Source of the DNA: Solanum dulcamara
Taxonomy: Eukaryota > Streptophyta > Magnoliopsida > Solanales > Solanaceae
Direction: 5' to 3'
NCBI RefSeq assembly: GCF_947179165.1
Contig: NC_077242.1
Span: 22,477,097 to 22,541,096, forward strand
Length of the DNA: 64,000 bases
Numbering within the stretch: the first letter of the stretch is position 1; every line of letters starts with the position of its first letter. Of this stretch, positions 10,887-21,310 are shown in pieces. The position numbers and the translations under genes were made by a program. Under the pieces are notes generated by a model. That model was given only the letters and a program-made list of their open reading frames with translations, searched no databases and had not been told where the DNA came from.

Positions 10887-11889
10887 ATGCCAAGGAATAG
10901 AGCTATATCTATTGGTCGAGAAGAGGCAGTCCCTGAGGTAGTTGTTGAGACCCCAACTAGGGTTAGAGGTAGGGGATGAGTTAGAGGCCGAGGTCGTGGA
11001 GAAGTTGTTGGTAGAGGCCTTACCCGATGAGCGGCACCTACTCGAGGTCATGCTAGAAAGACCTCCCCAGATACACATATTGAGGTTGCTGAGGGCTAGG
11101 TTCCTTCGAGATTCACGACACCATTGTTTCAAGATACATTATTGAGGATGATGGGTGAATTAGAGAGTTTTACGAAGGGTGATGCAGGCACGCCACTAGG
11201 CTAACAGAATAGGGTCAGTGCATAGACTCCAGAGCAATATCAAGTCTTAGTAGTTCAGGATCAGGTAGGTCAACCATTATTGGTTCCCACACGAGTTGTC
11301 GATGTGCAGGTTGCTCTAGATATGGTTATGACTAGCAGATCAATAATGCTATGAGAGGTTTTAGAAGATGAAACTACCCTAGTTCCAGGGAGGTAGGAGC
11401 GAAGATACTCACATTCGATTTGTTTCACTTCAGCTCTGTGGGTCAGCCAAAGAGTGGTGAAGGACATTAATGATGTACAGACTATTGGATCCCCTCCAGT
11501 TAAGTGGGGATTTTTTTAGTGCTTTTGAGGATCACTTCATTCCGGGTAGCGTACGTTGAGGAAATCATATTGAAATTCAAGAGTTTGACTCAAGGTGGTC
11601 TGTATGTTGTTGAGTATGAGGCACGTTTCTGTCAATTGTCGAGGCATGCTATGACATTGATTCTAGATAAGGCGGAGAGAGTTTGCAGATTTGTGAAGGG
11701 TTTGAGTTTCAATATTCAATCTTATGTGTTCAGATCGGGTTGTGATGGGGCTTTCTTCCGTTCTATTATGAGCGTCATCGAGAAGGAGAAATTGATGGTC
11801 AGAGAGGAGATTGGGGACCCAATAAGTGCCCGTTCTAGTGGTTAGTTTTTAGGCACCTTGTCTGGAGGTAGGGGTTCGCGCCTCATTTC
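10887..11889 (+). pseudogene. Tekay-like gag, N-terminal part, broken
   Basis: The reading frame opens at an ATG about 185 bases after the primer site (MPRNRAISIGREEAVPEV) and is followed by an RG-rich segment. Several in-frame stops and at least one frameshift follow. The better-preserved stretch 11504-11845 reads YVEEIILKFKSLTQGGLYVV, then a segment about CQLSRHA, and KAERVCRFVKGL. This matches the capsid region of Tekay/Del gag proteins, which form the virus-like particle. The gene is cut at 11889 by another LTR and resumes near 20118. Confidence 0.8.
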
Positions 11890-12927
11890 TGTAATGACCT
11901 ACAAGGTCTTTTCATACTTTTGCATATTATTACCATTTTACCCCTTCCCGTAGATTTTTTATCACTCTTATGTGAGGTTGGGATAGGTGACACGCTTTCT
12001 AAGGTGTTCGATTGAGTTTTGAGGTGGTTTGGTCATTTTAGAGGCTTAAAGTTTAAAAGAATTGACTTTAGTCAACATTCGGAGATTCGAGTATCGTATC
12101 AGAATTCCAACGGATCCATCAACTCCGAAAGGCCCATTTTGGTCTAAAAGGAAGGTTGGTTTGGATTTTGGAGTCTTCATTTTGAGTTTAGGTGGTTTTA
12201 CCATTTTAACTTTAAATTTTGGCCAAGTTTGGCTTCGGTCAACAATTTGAGTTAACGCGCTCGAATGAAAATTTTGTTAACGCGGTTAGCTCCAGAACAA
12301 AATTTTTGGTTGCAACGACCTTTGATTTGGTTTCCAAGGTGATCAGAATGAATATGTTTGGCCGTTTGTGCATTTTAAGTGTTTTCTTTGAAAAATCTTT
12401 TGCTTGGTTCAACATTTCATCAAAATGACCTCCGTTGGAAAATCCATCAATTCCATTGCATCTGGAATGCCATTTCCAATTACGTAGCATATCTCGTTTG
12501 CGCACAGGATTCCGAACAAATTTGGAATACCCCATCGAAGAATTTGGCATGGCAAACTCAAATTGCACCAGCAATAGCTGCTGCCATCGCTAAAGTGACT
12601 CTTGTTCGCTAAAACAACTCTTGGTCGCTAAAGCGATCAGGTTGCAGGGCCGGGTGTCGCTAAAGCGTAAAGTTAACTGTTGCTTAAGCGGCCTGCTGTT
12701 GCTAAAGCGACCCCCTCCTCTCTGAGGTAGTCGCTTAAGCGAACACCGGGGGCTCGCTAAAGCGACATCAGAGACCTATTTTTGGTCTCTTTTTCAAATT
12801 TGAGATCAAACTTCCAACCTCGATTTTCTCTCTATATTTGGGCAATTTGGGTGATTCAAAGAGCTAAATTGCATAGATTTTTGAGGGGAATCCATTGATA
12901 CATTCATATTTAGGAGAAAAGGCTTCC
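11890..12927 (+). mobile_element. Second gypsy-type LTR, left part
   Basis: It starts TGTAATGACCTACAAGG, like a chromovirus LTR but from a different family than the host element. It is interrupted at 12927 by inverted Athila-like sequence. The matching right end is about 19753-20117, ending GTCGTAACA. Neither gag, pol nor a primer site for this family is present, so it is probably a solo LTR. Flanks ATTTC (11885-11889) and GTTTT (20118-20122) agree at only three of five bases, a weak target-duplication match. Confidence 0.6.
12587..12765 (+). repeat. Eight copies of the palindrome TCGCTWAAGCGA
   Basis: Copies start at 12587, 12606, 12625, 12657, 12680, 12699, 12731 and 12754. Two are exactly TCGCTAAAGCGA (12625, 12754) and one is the perfect palindrome TCGCTTAAGCGA (12731). 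The others differ by one to three bases, mostly CG to TG or CA. Spacing is irregular (19-32 bases) and the DNA between copies is unrelated, so this is not an ordinary tandem repeat. Confidence 0.92.
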
Positions 12928-14139
12928 TTGAGTTTATTTATATCTAAAATAATTATACTAAATATGATATAAGAAAATGATTTAAAGATATTAGCAAAAT
13001 TTTATCAATTTAAGGAAAAGTCCCTGGATTGTAGCACTTATAGATTTCCGTTCTAACATCCTTTACTTTGGTATCCAATGGGTATTTCGATTACTAATTT
13101 ACAGGGTTGATTTTATAATTATGATCTTCTGACCTCTAATTACCTACTTTTATTGACAGCTTAACTACATTTTTGAGCTGGAATAAACATGAACAAACAA
13201 AAATGCATTAATCATATCATCTTGTTAAGTAACCAAGCATGGTATATAGATATGTGTCACAGTCATTCCATACATGAATTATTCTTGGAAATTCTAAAAC
13301 AAACATGCTCCCTATATTCTAGTGTTATATTCCCTTTCCATCTTCCGAGTTCCAGTGGATAACAAAATTGTTCTAATGGTGATCTAGTATTAAAATAATC
13401 AAAACAAGAATATAGGAGTAGTCACATACAAAAATCCATTTTCGATCAAAGCAAATAAGATTTAAACTTTCATCTTGTGGCTCCAACCCAAGAACAAGGG
13501 GATTTAGCCACTCATAGTTTGTAACATAATTACATAAATTATTAATACCATAAAACTTGAATTCAATTGAAAGAATAGAAGAAAATATCACCCAAAAGTA
13601 GTTCTTCCTTCGTCTTCTTCAGTCCAAATCTGACAATTTGATCTATTTTTTAATAAAATATGTAAAGGTAATATTTATAGCACAAAAAATACAGAGTTAA
13701 AGTAAGCGCAATGAAGTCCATGACGCGGACTTGGTTCAATTTCGTGTAATTTTCCATTATTTGTATCGATGAAAATTTATTCTACCCAGAACCCGATCCG
13801 CGACGCAGACCTGGCGCGCACCATCCTGTTGAGTGAAATAAATTCCAAGTGTTGAAATTAAATCACTGAAGCATAGTGCGCGACACAGACATACTTCAAT
13901 ATGATGCATTTTCTTTGCATTTTGTTCCCAACTTCTCCTTTGAGCTCCACTTTCAATCCGATTATGTTTTGAATGTCCATTCTTTCTCAATTAACCCTGA
14001 AAGTGTCTAATCATGTTGGTTGGTTACAACAATACACAAATATGCAAAAATATGAGCTAAACTCTAGGAATTTGCTCTAAACTTGAATATGAATTGTGGG
14101 TTTTATTTTCTATTGGGCACATAAATGTACCCAAGATCA
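12928..14139 (-). mobile_element. Athila-like LTR fragment, inverted copy
   Basis: This 1.2-kb stretch is the reverse complement of 18399-19612. Matching landmarks are the LTR start TGATCTTGGGTACA (minus, ending at 14139) and the words GACTGTGACACATATC, GAGAAAGAATGGACATTC and TTTAGATATAAATAAACTCA. Three GTCCGCG-type palindromes lie at 13716, 13795 and 13876. Together with the + copy it makes inverted arms 4.3 kb apart. Open frames within it are mirrored in the other copy but are broken there, so I do not call a gene. Confidence 0.85.
13716..13890 (-). repeat. Three GTCCGCGWCGCGGAC-type palindromes in the inverted LTR
   Basis: The sites are GTCCATGACGCGGAC (13716-13730), GATCCGCGACGCAGAC (13795-13810) and GTGCGCGACACAGAC (13876-13890). 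Homologous sites in the + copy are at about 18660, 18727 (GTCCGCGTCACGGAC) and 18807. The same positions are palindromic in both copies with different point changes. Confidence 0.75.
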
Positions 14140-15733
14140 CTATCCAAAATACAAAATATATGTCAGAGCAAAGAGGGAATGTATCAAGTCTCTGAACGCT
14201 GGGAGCTCACCACAATCAGAATCAGGCTCAGCTACGGATGATCAGGCGCGTGCTGAGGGTGGCTCGAACTGGGAGCTGCATCTAAAAGATGCAGAAATAT
14301 AGTATGAGTACCAAAACATGGGGTACCTAGTAGGAATCATAGACCGACCGAGCTCATAAAAAATAAAATATATAATAAGCAGCACGATGATACTAATAAT
14401 AAAAAGAGAAGAGCACAAACTATAAATAAGGGGAAAGAGGGCATGTAAATAATCATACGGTAGTCAAGTAAGCGCGACCAATCATGTAAGCACATCAATA
14501 ATCCCAAACTGATAAAACACCGAAAAAATACATAATTTTAAATTCATAGCTAAGGATCAATATCCTCCAAAAGTATCATGAAGCATCCGAAATTTACGCC
14601 TCGAGCTTCCCAATAGTAGTAGTAATAATAGTAACCCAAATATGTATCATGGGCTACCCAGAATTCACACCTTGAGCTTCTCAATATTATTATTATTATT
14701 ATTATTATTAATAATAATAATAATAATAACCAAAAATATGTAGCAATAGGTCGCTCGAAAATCACGCTTTAAGCTTCTCATTAAGAAATGTCATAGTTAA
14801 AATATCACCGGTAACCTTCAAATCATTATACTTATTCATCAATCAAAAATCATCATATCACCATTTTATTCTTTAAAAAGGGTTTTTAACACCGGCGAGG
14901 CAATTCAAATAAAGTAGAATATCAAAACCACATATGACTCCAACTGAGTAAATCAATCCCATCTATAATTCCAAATCACTAACCTGAGACTCCGATATAC
15001 CAAAAACACGGCTATAGGCCTAACATTTCAATATTAAAAATAAGTAAGATATAGGCACACACAAAAATCACATCAAGCGGCAACCAAAACCAAGCAAGTC
15101 TAGTAACCAGCATCCTATGTTCAAATCACATAGGATCAAGCTCCAAGGATTCTAATCGATGCAAACAAGTCAAGATATCACCTAGGCTAAGAATACAACG
15201 ACTAAAATATCAAACTAGTTACTATCGATGATCATCAACTCATAATTGTTCACTGGATATCAACACTTAAATCATCGACCTAATCATGCATTACTACTCA
15301 AAATATACCAATTATAACCAAGTCAAACCTAACAAGAGTAAACCATAACCTACCTCAAAGATGAAACTGCATCCGAACTGCTAAATTTGAGTCTTTCCAT
15401 TTTGGGACACCTCTAAATGATGACACTCTATCAAATTATCGAAGAACACATCAAAATGAGGCCAACGATACCTAAAATGAAACTAAAATCGGGTCAAAAT
15501 TTGATATTAGGACCCACGCATGAAATCATAAAACAAACTCTATCATAAGGTCCCAAGTAGGTTAAGGAACTTATGCTCCAAAAATGAGCACATTCCAAGC
15601 ACCGAAAGAGCTCAAATAATTCCACCATATTTAAGCCCTAGAACACTCAAAAATATAAGAAAAAGGGACAATGTACCTTATACCACCTGCCCCACCTATG
15701 CTGCGAGGTAAATCTCATCGATTTGTCTGAAGA
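14140..15733. other. Degenerate LTR-like DNA, no gene
   Basis: This is AT-rich repetitive DNA without a coding signal. The stretch about 15300-15720 reads, on the minus strand, like the leader half of a chromovirus LTR. I could not define termini. A palindromic microsatellite lies at 14686-14729. Confidence 0.45.
14686..14729. repeat. (ATT)n(AAT)n self-complementary microsatellite
   Basis: About eight ATT units are followed directly by about seven AAT units. The 44-bp tract is therefore its own inverted repeat and can form a hairpin or cruciform. Confidence 0.95.
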
Positions 15734-16816
15734 GTGGTACATCCAACAAGAAAGAATTGGTATAAGCAACACACCGAATCTCGCTATCTATCAGATATGC
15801 CCATTAATGAAGAAAGATTGGCTAGAGACTACCCAAAAATCAGGAGAAGAATAGAGGAGCTTAATGTGAATTTCTTGTTCGCTGACCTGAAGCCGTGCAA
15901 TTTGCATATAGTGCAGGAATTTTTATGTAAATTATCAATTGGATCAGCACACTCATTATATTACAGTGTGAGGGATTGATGTTCCTCTATCTCCAATGAC
16001 CATCAATGAGATATTGGGAACTCCTGAGTTGCCTACCACCGTGCTGTCTGAGTTGAATATTCAACCACTATATAGGGATATTCGTCATACTTAATGTGGG
16101 CTCAGGTCAACAGCAAAGTGGGTATGTCACGGGCTATGGGGCTACCATAACACATTTCCATATGCTCATCTTAACAAAGAAGCACGCGTGTGGGTGAAAA
16201 TTATCATACAAAGCCTTATTCCAGGCCTCCACTACACCAAAATAACGCGGGACAGAGTGTGTTTGGTCTATGCCCTTATAAAAGAGATAGATGACAATGT
16301 TGGTGTTGTTGTCAAATCAACCATCCATAAGTGTAGAGTCCATCAAGGTAGAGAGTACGCATTCAGAGGCCTCATTATGGAGATATGCCAAAGGGCCGGG
16401 GTCCTCGAGGACTAATATGATTATATGGCCCCCTTACCTCGGAGTCTTATGATGTCACCAACATTAAGGGGGTAGACTACACTTACGGCCCAGTCCTCAC
16501 TACTCAAGAGTGTGCAAGGCGTGATGATATAATAATAACCCGTATGTTTGTCCTGGAGATGCTTCAATACTGCACCAGATGGCGTGCCTCAAATGAAGAA
16601 GAACTCTGTGAGTTAGAAAGACAATATCCATTGAATGAGCATGCTATGGCTGTCCTAGTACTTGGGCCTGATTTTTATGAGCCTACTAAAGATGACATTC
16701 CTACGAATGAGGATAGGAGGAAGACATGCTTAGACGTGGATTCAGATTTAGAGGCCACAGAGTTTGACCCTTTGGTGGTTGAAGATCCGGCTGTTGGAGG
16801 ACTGACTGATAAGTAG
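15734..16816 (+). pseudogene. Athila env-position ORF remnant (putative plant transposon protein domain)
   Basis: Readable pieces are WYKQHTESRYLSDMPINEER with EERLARDYPKIRRRIEEL (15734-15979), then 16188-16415 in a different frame, then 16544-16816 back in the first frame. The words NWYxQHxESR and EERLARDxP are what I associate with the plant transposon protein domain often encoded downstream of pol in Athila-like elements. At least two frameshifts and several stops break it, and the region just before 15734 belongs to something else, so it is truncated at the 5' side. Its biochemical role is unknown. The C-terminal part is acidic (DSDLEATEFDPLVVED). The copy at 30480-32520 occupies the same place in a more complete element. 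Confidence 0.6.
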
Positions 16817-18398
16817 ACAGGAAAGTCTACTACATTATGCTCCTGAGGACAGTGCCCAACTTTAAGTGTGGGGTGGAATGTCTATTTAATTTAAACTTTA
16901 TTTGTTTATCTTTGTTAGTATTGATGTTTTAGTTTATCTGTTTATTTTTATTAGTTTGATATTTTGGTTTATCTTTGTCGGTATTGATGTTTTGGTTTAT
17001 ATTGAATGTTTGATGTCGTTTAATTTTTTTATTAACTGACTTTGGATTTCATGGCATTTATTTTTGAATCTTTGTCCATGGATAGTCCCTTTTGAATCGT
17101 ATATAAGAAAAGAGTTTTTGTTAGATATTTGTAATATATATAAAGTGTTTTGCTAAACTATCAAATTGCATAGGTAGCAGATAAAATGGTTGAAAAATAT
17201 TGAATCAAAAACTGGCTAAATTGAGACATCTAAGACTCATTTGTTAGATTTTGAATAATGTTGAATTTATGTGATTGTGGTTGAAATTTCTTAAGAATTG
17301 TCCTAAAATTAAACATGTGCAGTATGAGTAAGGTTAATTGTATAATCCTTATTGATCTTGATTGCTAGAACTTGCCCCGTGTGTATGAGTAGTGAAAATA
17401 AAGGAAGTTTAGAATTTAGGGAAAGGATCTAGGCAATTCTTTGGTAACCTCAGTTTCAAACCACTTGTGGTTACCCACCTTAATGTAAATCTATAGTTAG
17501 CCCTTTTGAGCCTTTGACTTAATTCTTTGACAGCCTAGTTTGAAGCCTATTCCCATTTTTTTCTGAGATCATAATTTTGATCCAAAAAGTCAAGCGCTTT
17601 GGAAGAGAATAAGCGGAGAAATAGGGGGGGGGGGGAGTTTACAACCATGTGTTACTAGGAGTAAAATCATTGGTGAAAATAATTGAAATAAAATCTTGTG
17701 TTAGGGAAGACAAGCATATGGAAAGTGAAAAGAAAGCCAACCACATTATGGTTGAAGAGAGTAAAGATAAAAAGGAATCCCTTACACAGATAAATGAATT
17801 GAGAGGGTAAGCTAAAGAAAGAACAAAGTAGTGAGAATAAGGTTATGAATTACTTGCATGGAATTACTGAATGTAGTGTATTGAAAGCGCTTAGGAACAG
17901 AGTAACTATACATGTCCACATTACTACCAACCCATCCCCTAGCCCACATTATAACCTGAAAAAGTACTAGGTGATCCTTAAGTCTTAGCTGCCTTAATAA
18001 AACTACATAATACACTCATCTTGAGCAACTTGTGACTTCATATGAGAGAGTGAGCGAATTTTGTTTAAATACCCATTGTTGTTGACAAGGAGTGTAACTG
18101 TGAGAGTATGGGTAATTCATCTTGGTAAGAGCACATGTTTAATGAAGAAATGGTAATTTTGCATGAATTTTAATTTAACAAGCCATATGAGTTTGTTTCA
18201 TTACAAAGTCAACTCTTGAGTTTATTTGGTGTTAACTTAGTCAGTCGCGTGAACAAAATTTGACACGTGTGTGTAATGTAAGCTACTTGTGCAATCACTG
18301 TGGTTTGGTATAATTTCTTTATATATCATGTGTTTGGTACTTTAGGAATAAGACTGGGAGTTTGTTCGATGATGAACAAAGCAATAAGTGTGGGGTGG
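16817..18398 (+). mobile_element. Athila-like 3' non-coding region with polypurine tract
   Basis: The stretch has no supported gene. It begins with a CTTTAAGTGTGGGGTGGAAT-like phrase and ends with AAGTGTGGGGTGG (18386-18398) directly against an LTR start, the position of a polypurine tract. A G13 run lies near 17624-17636. This links the ORF remnant at 15734 to the LTR at 18399 as one truncated element. Confidence 0.65.
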
Positions 18399-19752
18399 TG
18401 ATCTTGGGTACATTATGTGCCTAATAATAAATAAAACTCATAATTCATACTCAAGTTTAGAGCAAATTCCTAGAGTTTAGTTAATATTTTTACATATTTC
18501 TGTATTGTTGCAACCAACCAACATGATTAGACACTTTCAGGGCAAATTGAGAAAGAATGGACATTCAAAATATGATCGGATTGAAAGTGGAGCTCAAAGA
18601 AGAAATTGAGAATAAAATGCAAAGAAAGTGCACCATATTGATGTGTGTTCGCATCGTACACTGAGCTTCAGTGATTTAATTCCAACACTTAAAATTTATT
18701 TGACTCAACAGAATGGTGTACGTCAGGTCCGCGTCACGGACCTGGTTCTAGGTAGAGAAAATTTTCACTAACACAGATAATGGAAAATTGCACGAAACTG
18801 AACCAAGTCCACATCACAGACTTCAGTGCGCTTACTTTAACTCCACATTTTTGGTGCTATAAATATCACCTTTACATATTTTATTAAAAAGTAGATCAGA
18901 TTCTCAAATTTGGACTGAAGGAGACAAAGGAAGAACTACTTTTGGGGTGATATTTTCTTCTTTTTTTTAATTGAATCTAAGTTTTTATGGTATTAATGAT
19001 TTATGTAATTATGTTACAAACTATGAGTGGCTAAATCCTCTTGTTTTTGGGTTGTAGCCATAAGATGAAGGTTTAAATCTTAATTGCTTTGGTTGAAAAT
19101 GGGTTTTTGTATGTGATTACTTCTATATTCTTGTGTTGGTTGTTTTAATGCTTGATCACCATTAGAATAATTTTGTTGTCCACTCAAAACTCGGAAGATG
19201 GAAAGGGGATAGAACACTAGAATATTGGAAGCATGTTTGCTCTAGAATTCCCAAGAATAATTTGTGTATGGAATGACTGTGACACATATCTATACACTAT
19301 GTTTGGTTACTAAATAGGATGCTATGAATAATGCATTTTTGTTGGTTCTTGCTTATCCCCGCTCAACAATGTAGTTAGGATTTCAATAAAATTAAGCAAT
19401 TAGAGGTCGAAAGATCATAATTGTAAAATCAACCCTATAAATCTGTAATTGAAAGACCCATTAGATATCAAAGTAAAGGATGTTAGACCAGAAATCTATA
19501 AGTGCTACAATTCAGGGACTCTTCCTTAAATTGATAAAATTTCTCTAATATCTTTGAATCCTTTTCTTATATATTTTTTAGTATAATTATTTTAGATATA
19601 AATAAACTCAACTCTTTGCAAACACACACGAATAATTTGATTCATTGAAAAGCTAACTAATGCCTATTTAAACTTTTCAGTGGATTCGATATCCAGCTCT
19701 TAAAAAGGGTCACTATATTACTTTTGAGTTGCGTGTACATTTGGACGTAACA
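18399..19752 (+). mobile_element. Athila-like 3' LTR, plus-strand copy
   Basis: It starts TGATCTTGGGTACATT immediately after the polypurine tract and probably ends GGACGTAACA at 19752. Near its end is TGGATTCGATATCC, which resembles the TGGATTCGACNCC phrase usual near the 3' ends of Athila/Tat LTRs. Its first 1.2 kb is the inverted partner of 12928-14139. Confidence 0.75.
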
Positions 19753-19771
19753 GACAGTTAGTTTTTTGTTG

Positions 19772-19810
<39 letters not shown>

Positions 19811-20117
19811 TTGTGTTTATATATGCTGTCAACTTTTGTACTTAGTAGCTCCTATATAGGTGACATCAGATACGGAGTTTGGTCTAGTGTCAGTTCATCA
19901 TTTTTTGTCACTATTGGTACTTTTGTATATTTTATTTTGTATTTATATATTTATACCCTGTCCCGACTATTCTTTTGTTATATTCTATTTGCTTCCACCT
20001 TCTTATGTTATTTATTATTTAATTAAATTAAGACTTGACTTCCGCTTGAATTAGGTTTGTCTTGTCTACTCGGGGGTTATAGTAGATGCCATCATGGCTC
20101 AAATTTGTGTCGTAACA
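19753..20117 (+). mobile_element. Second gypsy-type LTR, right part
   Basis: The stretch ends ATCATGGCTCAAATTTGTGT followed by CGTAACA, the typical last 30 bases of a chromovirus LTR (GGCTCATTTTGGGTCGTGACA-like). It is taken as the right end of the LTR that begins at 11890. It contains a (TA)n(TG)n microsatellite. Confidence 0.55.
19772..19812. repeat. (TA)n(TG)n microsatellite
   Basis: About nine TA units run straight into about eleven TG units. The apparent open frames over it are low-complexity artefacts. Confidence 0.95.
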
Positions 20118-21310
20118 GTTTTAGCGGCAGAGTCCTGTTAATGCTTCTATGCCAGAGGCTGAGAGTGGACAAGTAGTTTGAGGATCCCAAATCTTGGTAT
20201 GAGGTGGTTATGGTATTCTATCAATTTTTTCGCAGCAACCCTTCAGCCCGAGATCTTTTGTTAGTTGTGGAGATCTGGGTCATTTGATGCGATAGTGCCC
20301 TATACAAACTTATTTAGGTCCCAACACACTTATTCAGTACCTCTAGAGAGAGATTCGGTGCCTCTAGTTAGAGGTTGAGGAAAAGCTCCGACAGGTAGAG
20401 GTGGTAGAGCCTCTGGTAGTAGTGTTTTGGTTTTATAGGGTAGAGGTATGGTTCAGGTTTTTAGTGGTAGAGGAGCTCAGTGCTATGACTTTTTGGGGAG
20501 ACCTAAGGTTGAGGCTTCCAATGTAATATTACAGGTATCACCCCAGTTTTCCATTGAGCTGCATCTATTTTATTTGACCCTGTATCTACTTGCTCTTATG
20601 TGTCTACCTATTTTGCATCTGTATTTGATTTAACTTATGATTGCATGCCCATTCCTGTTCATGTTTTACACCCGTGGGTGATCCCCTAGCGGTGGATCGA
20701 TTGTATCGATTCTACCTATTTTCTTTAGCTGGGTATGATACTTAGATAAACATGATTAATTTTGGGATGGTAGAATTTGATGTGATAGGGCATGGATTGG
20801 CTTTCTCCGTATCATGTTATTCTTGATTGCTATGCCAAGATTGTTACTTTAGCGGTACCTGATGTCCCGAGAATTGAGTGAAAAGGTGCTAGTGATTTTT
20901 ATCCTTGTAAGGTCATCTCTTATATGCACGTCCATAGATTGATTGATAAGGAATGCATGTCTTATTTGGTTTTTATTCGGGATACTAGTGCTGAGTCACC
21001 TCTTATGGAGTCTAGCCCATGGTTAAGGAGTTTGTTGAGGTATTCCCTAATAATCTTCCGGGAGTTCCTCCAGATATGAAAGTTGACTTTGCTATTGACT
21101 TGGAGCTGAGTACTAAGCCCATTTCTATTTCACCTTGTCGCATGGCTCCGATAGAGTTGAAGAAATTGAAGGACCAGTTGCAGAATTTGCCGAGTAAAGG
21201 ATTTATTTGCCCTAGTGTGTCACCTTTGGGTGCATCAGTTCTATTTTTGAAGAAAAAGTATGGTCTATGAGGGTGTGCGTTGATTATAGACAACTAAACA
21301 ACGTAACTGT
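20118..21310 (+). pseudogene. Tekay-like gag zinc knuckle, protease and start of RT, broken
   Basis: This continues the element opened at 10887. A zinc knuckle is recognisable near 20250 (SCGDLGHLMR, stop, CP) but its first Cys is Phe and a stop sits before its last Cys. An RG-rich tail follows. A protease active-site region near 20575 reads DPVSTCSYVS where family members have DPGST. Further on are MDWLSPYHVILDCYAK and the RT N-terminal part 21019-21270 (VKEFVEVFPNNLPGVPPDMK; then LFLKKK). Stops and frameshifts are numerous. The frame is cut at 21310 by the Athila-like insertion and resumes at 35602. Confidence 0.85.
21306..21310 (+). repeat. Target-site duplication ACTGT (5' copy)
   Basis: ACTGT precedes the Athila-like 5' LTR, and ACTAT (35597-35601) follows its 3' LTR. 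Removing the insertion and one copy rejoins the RT reading NNVTV to KNKYP, as in chromovirus pol. Confidence 0.85.

Noticed and set aside
12587..12765. CRISPR-like array (short repeats with unrelated spacers)
   Set aside because: The repeats are only 12 bp, the spacers are 7-20 bp and irregular, the DNA is a plant LTR, and no cas genes exist. It is a palindrome cluster.
14550..14765. Minus-strand frame with Leu/Ile and Tyr runs
   Set aside because: It is a translation of the (ATT)n(AAT)n microsatellite and has no protein character.
15734..16816. Host transposase gene
   Set aside because: Despite the family's name, the context (polypurine tract and LTR downstream) makes it part of an Athila-like retroelement, and it is frameshifted.
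19766..20054. Two frames over the (TA)n(TG)n tract
   Set aside because: Low-complexity and AT-rich translation within an LTR end; not a gene.
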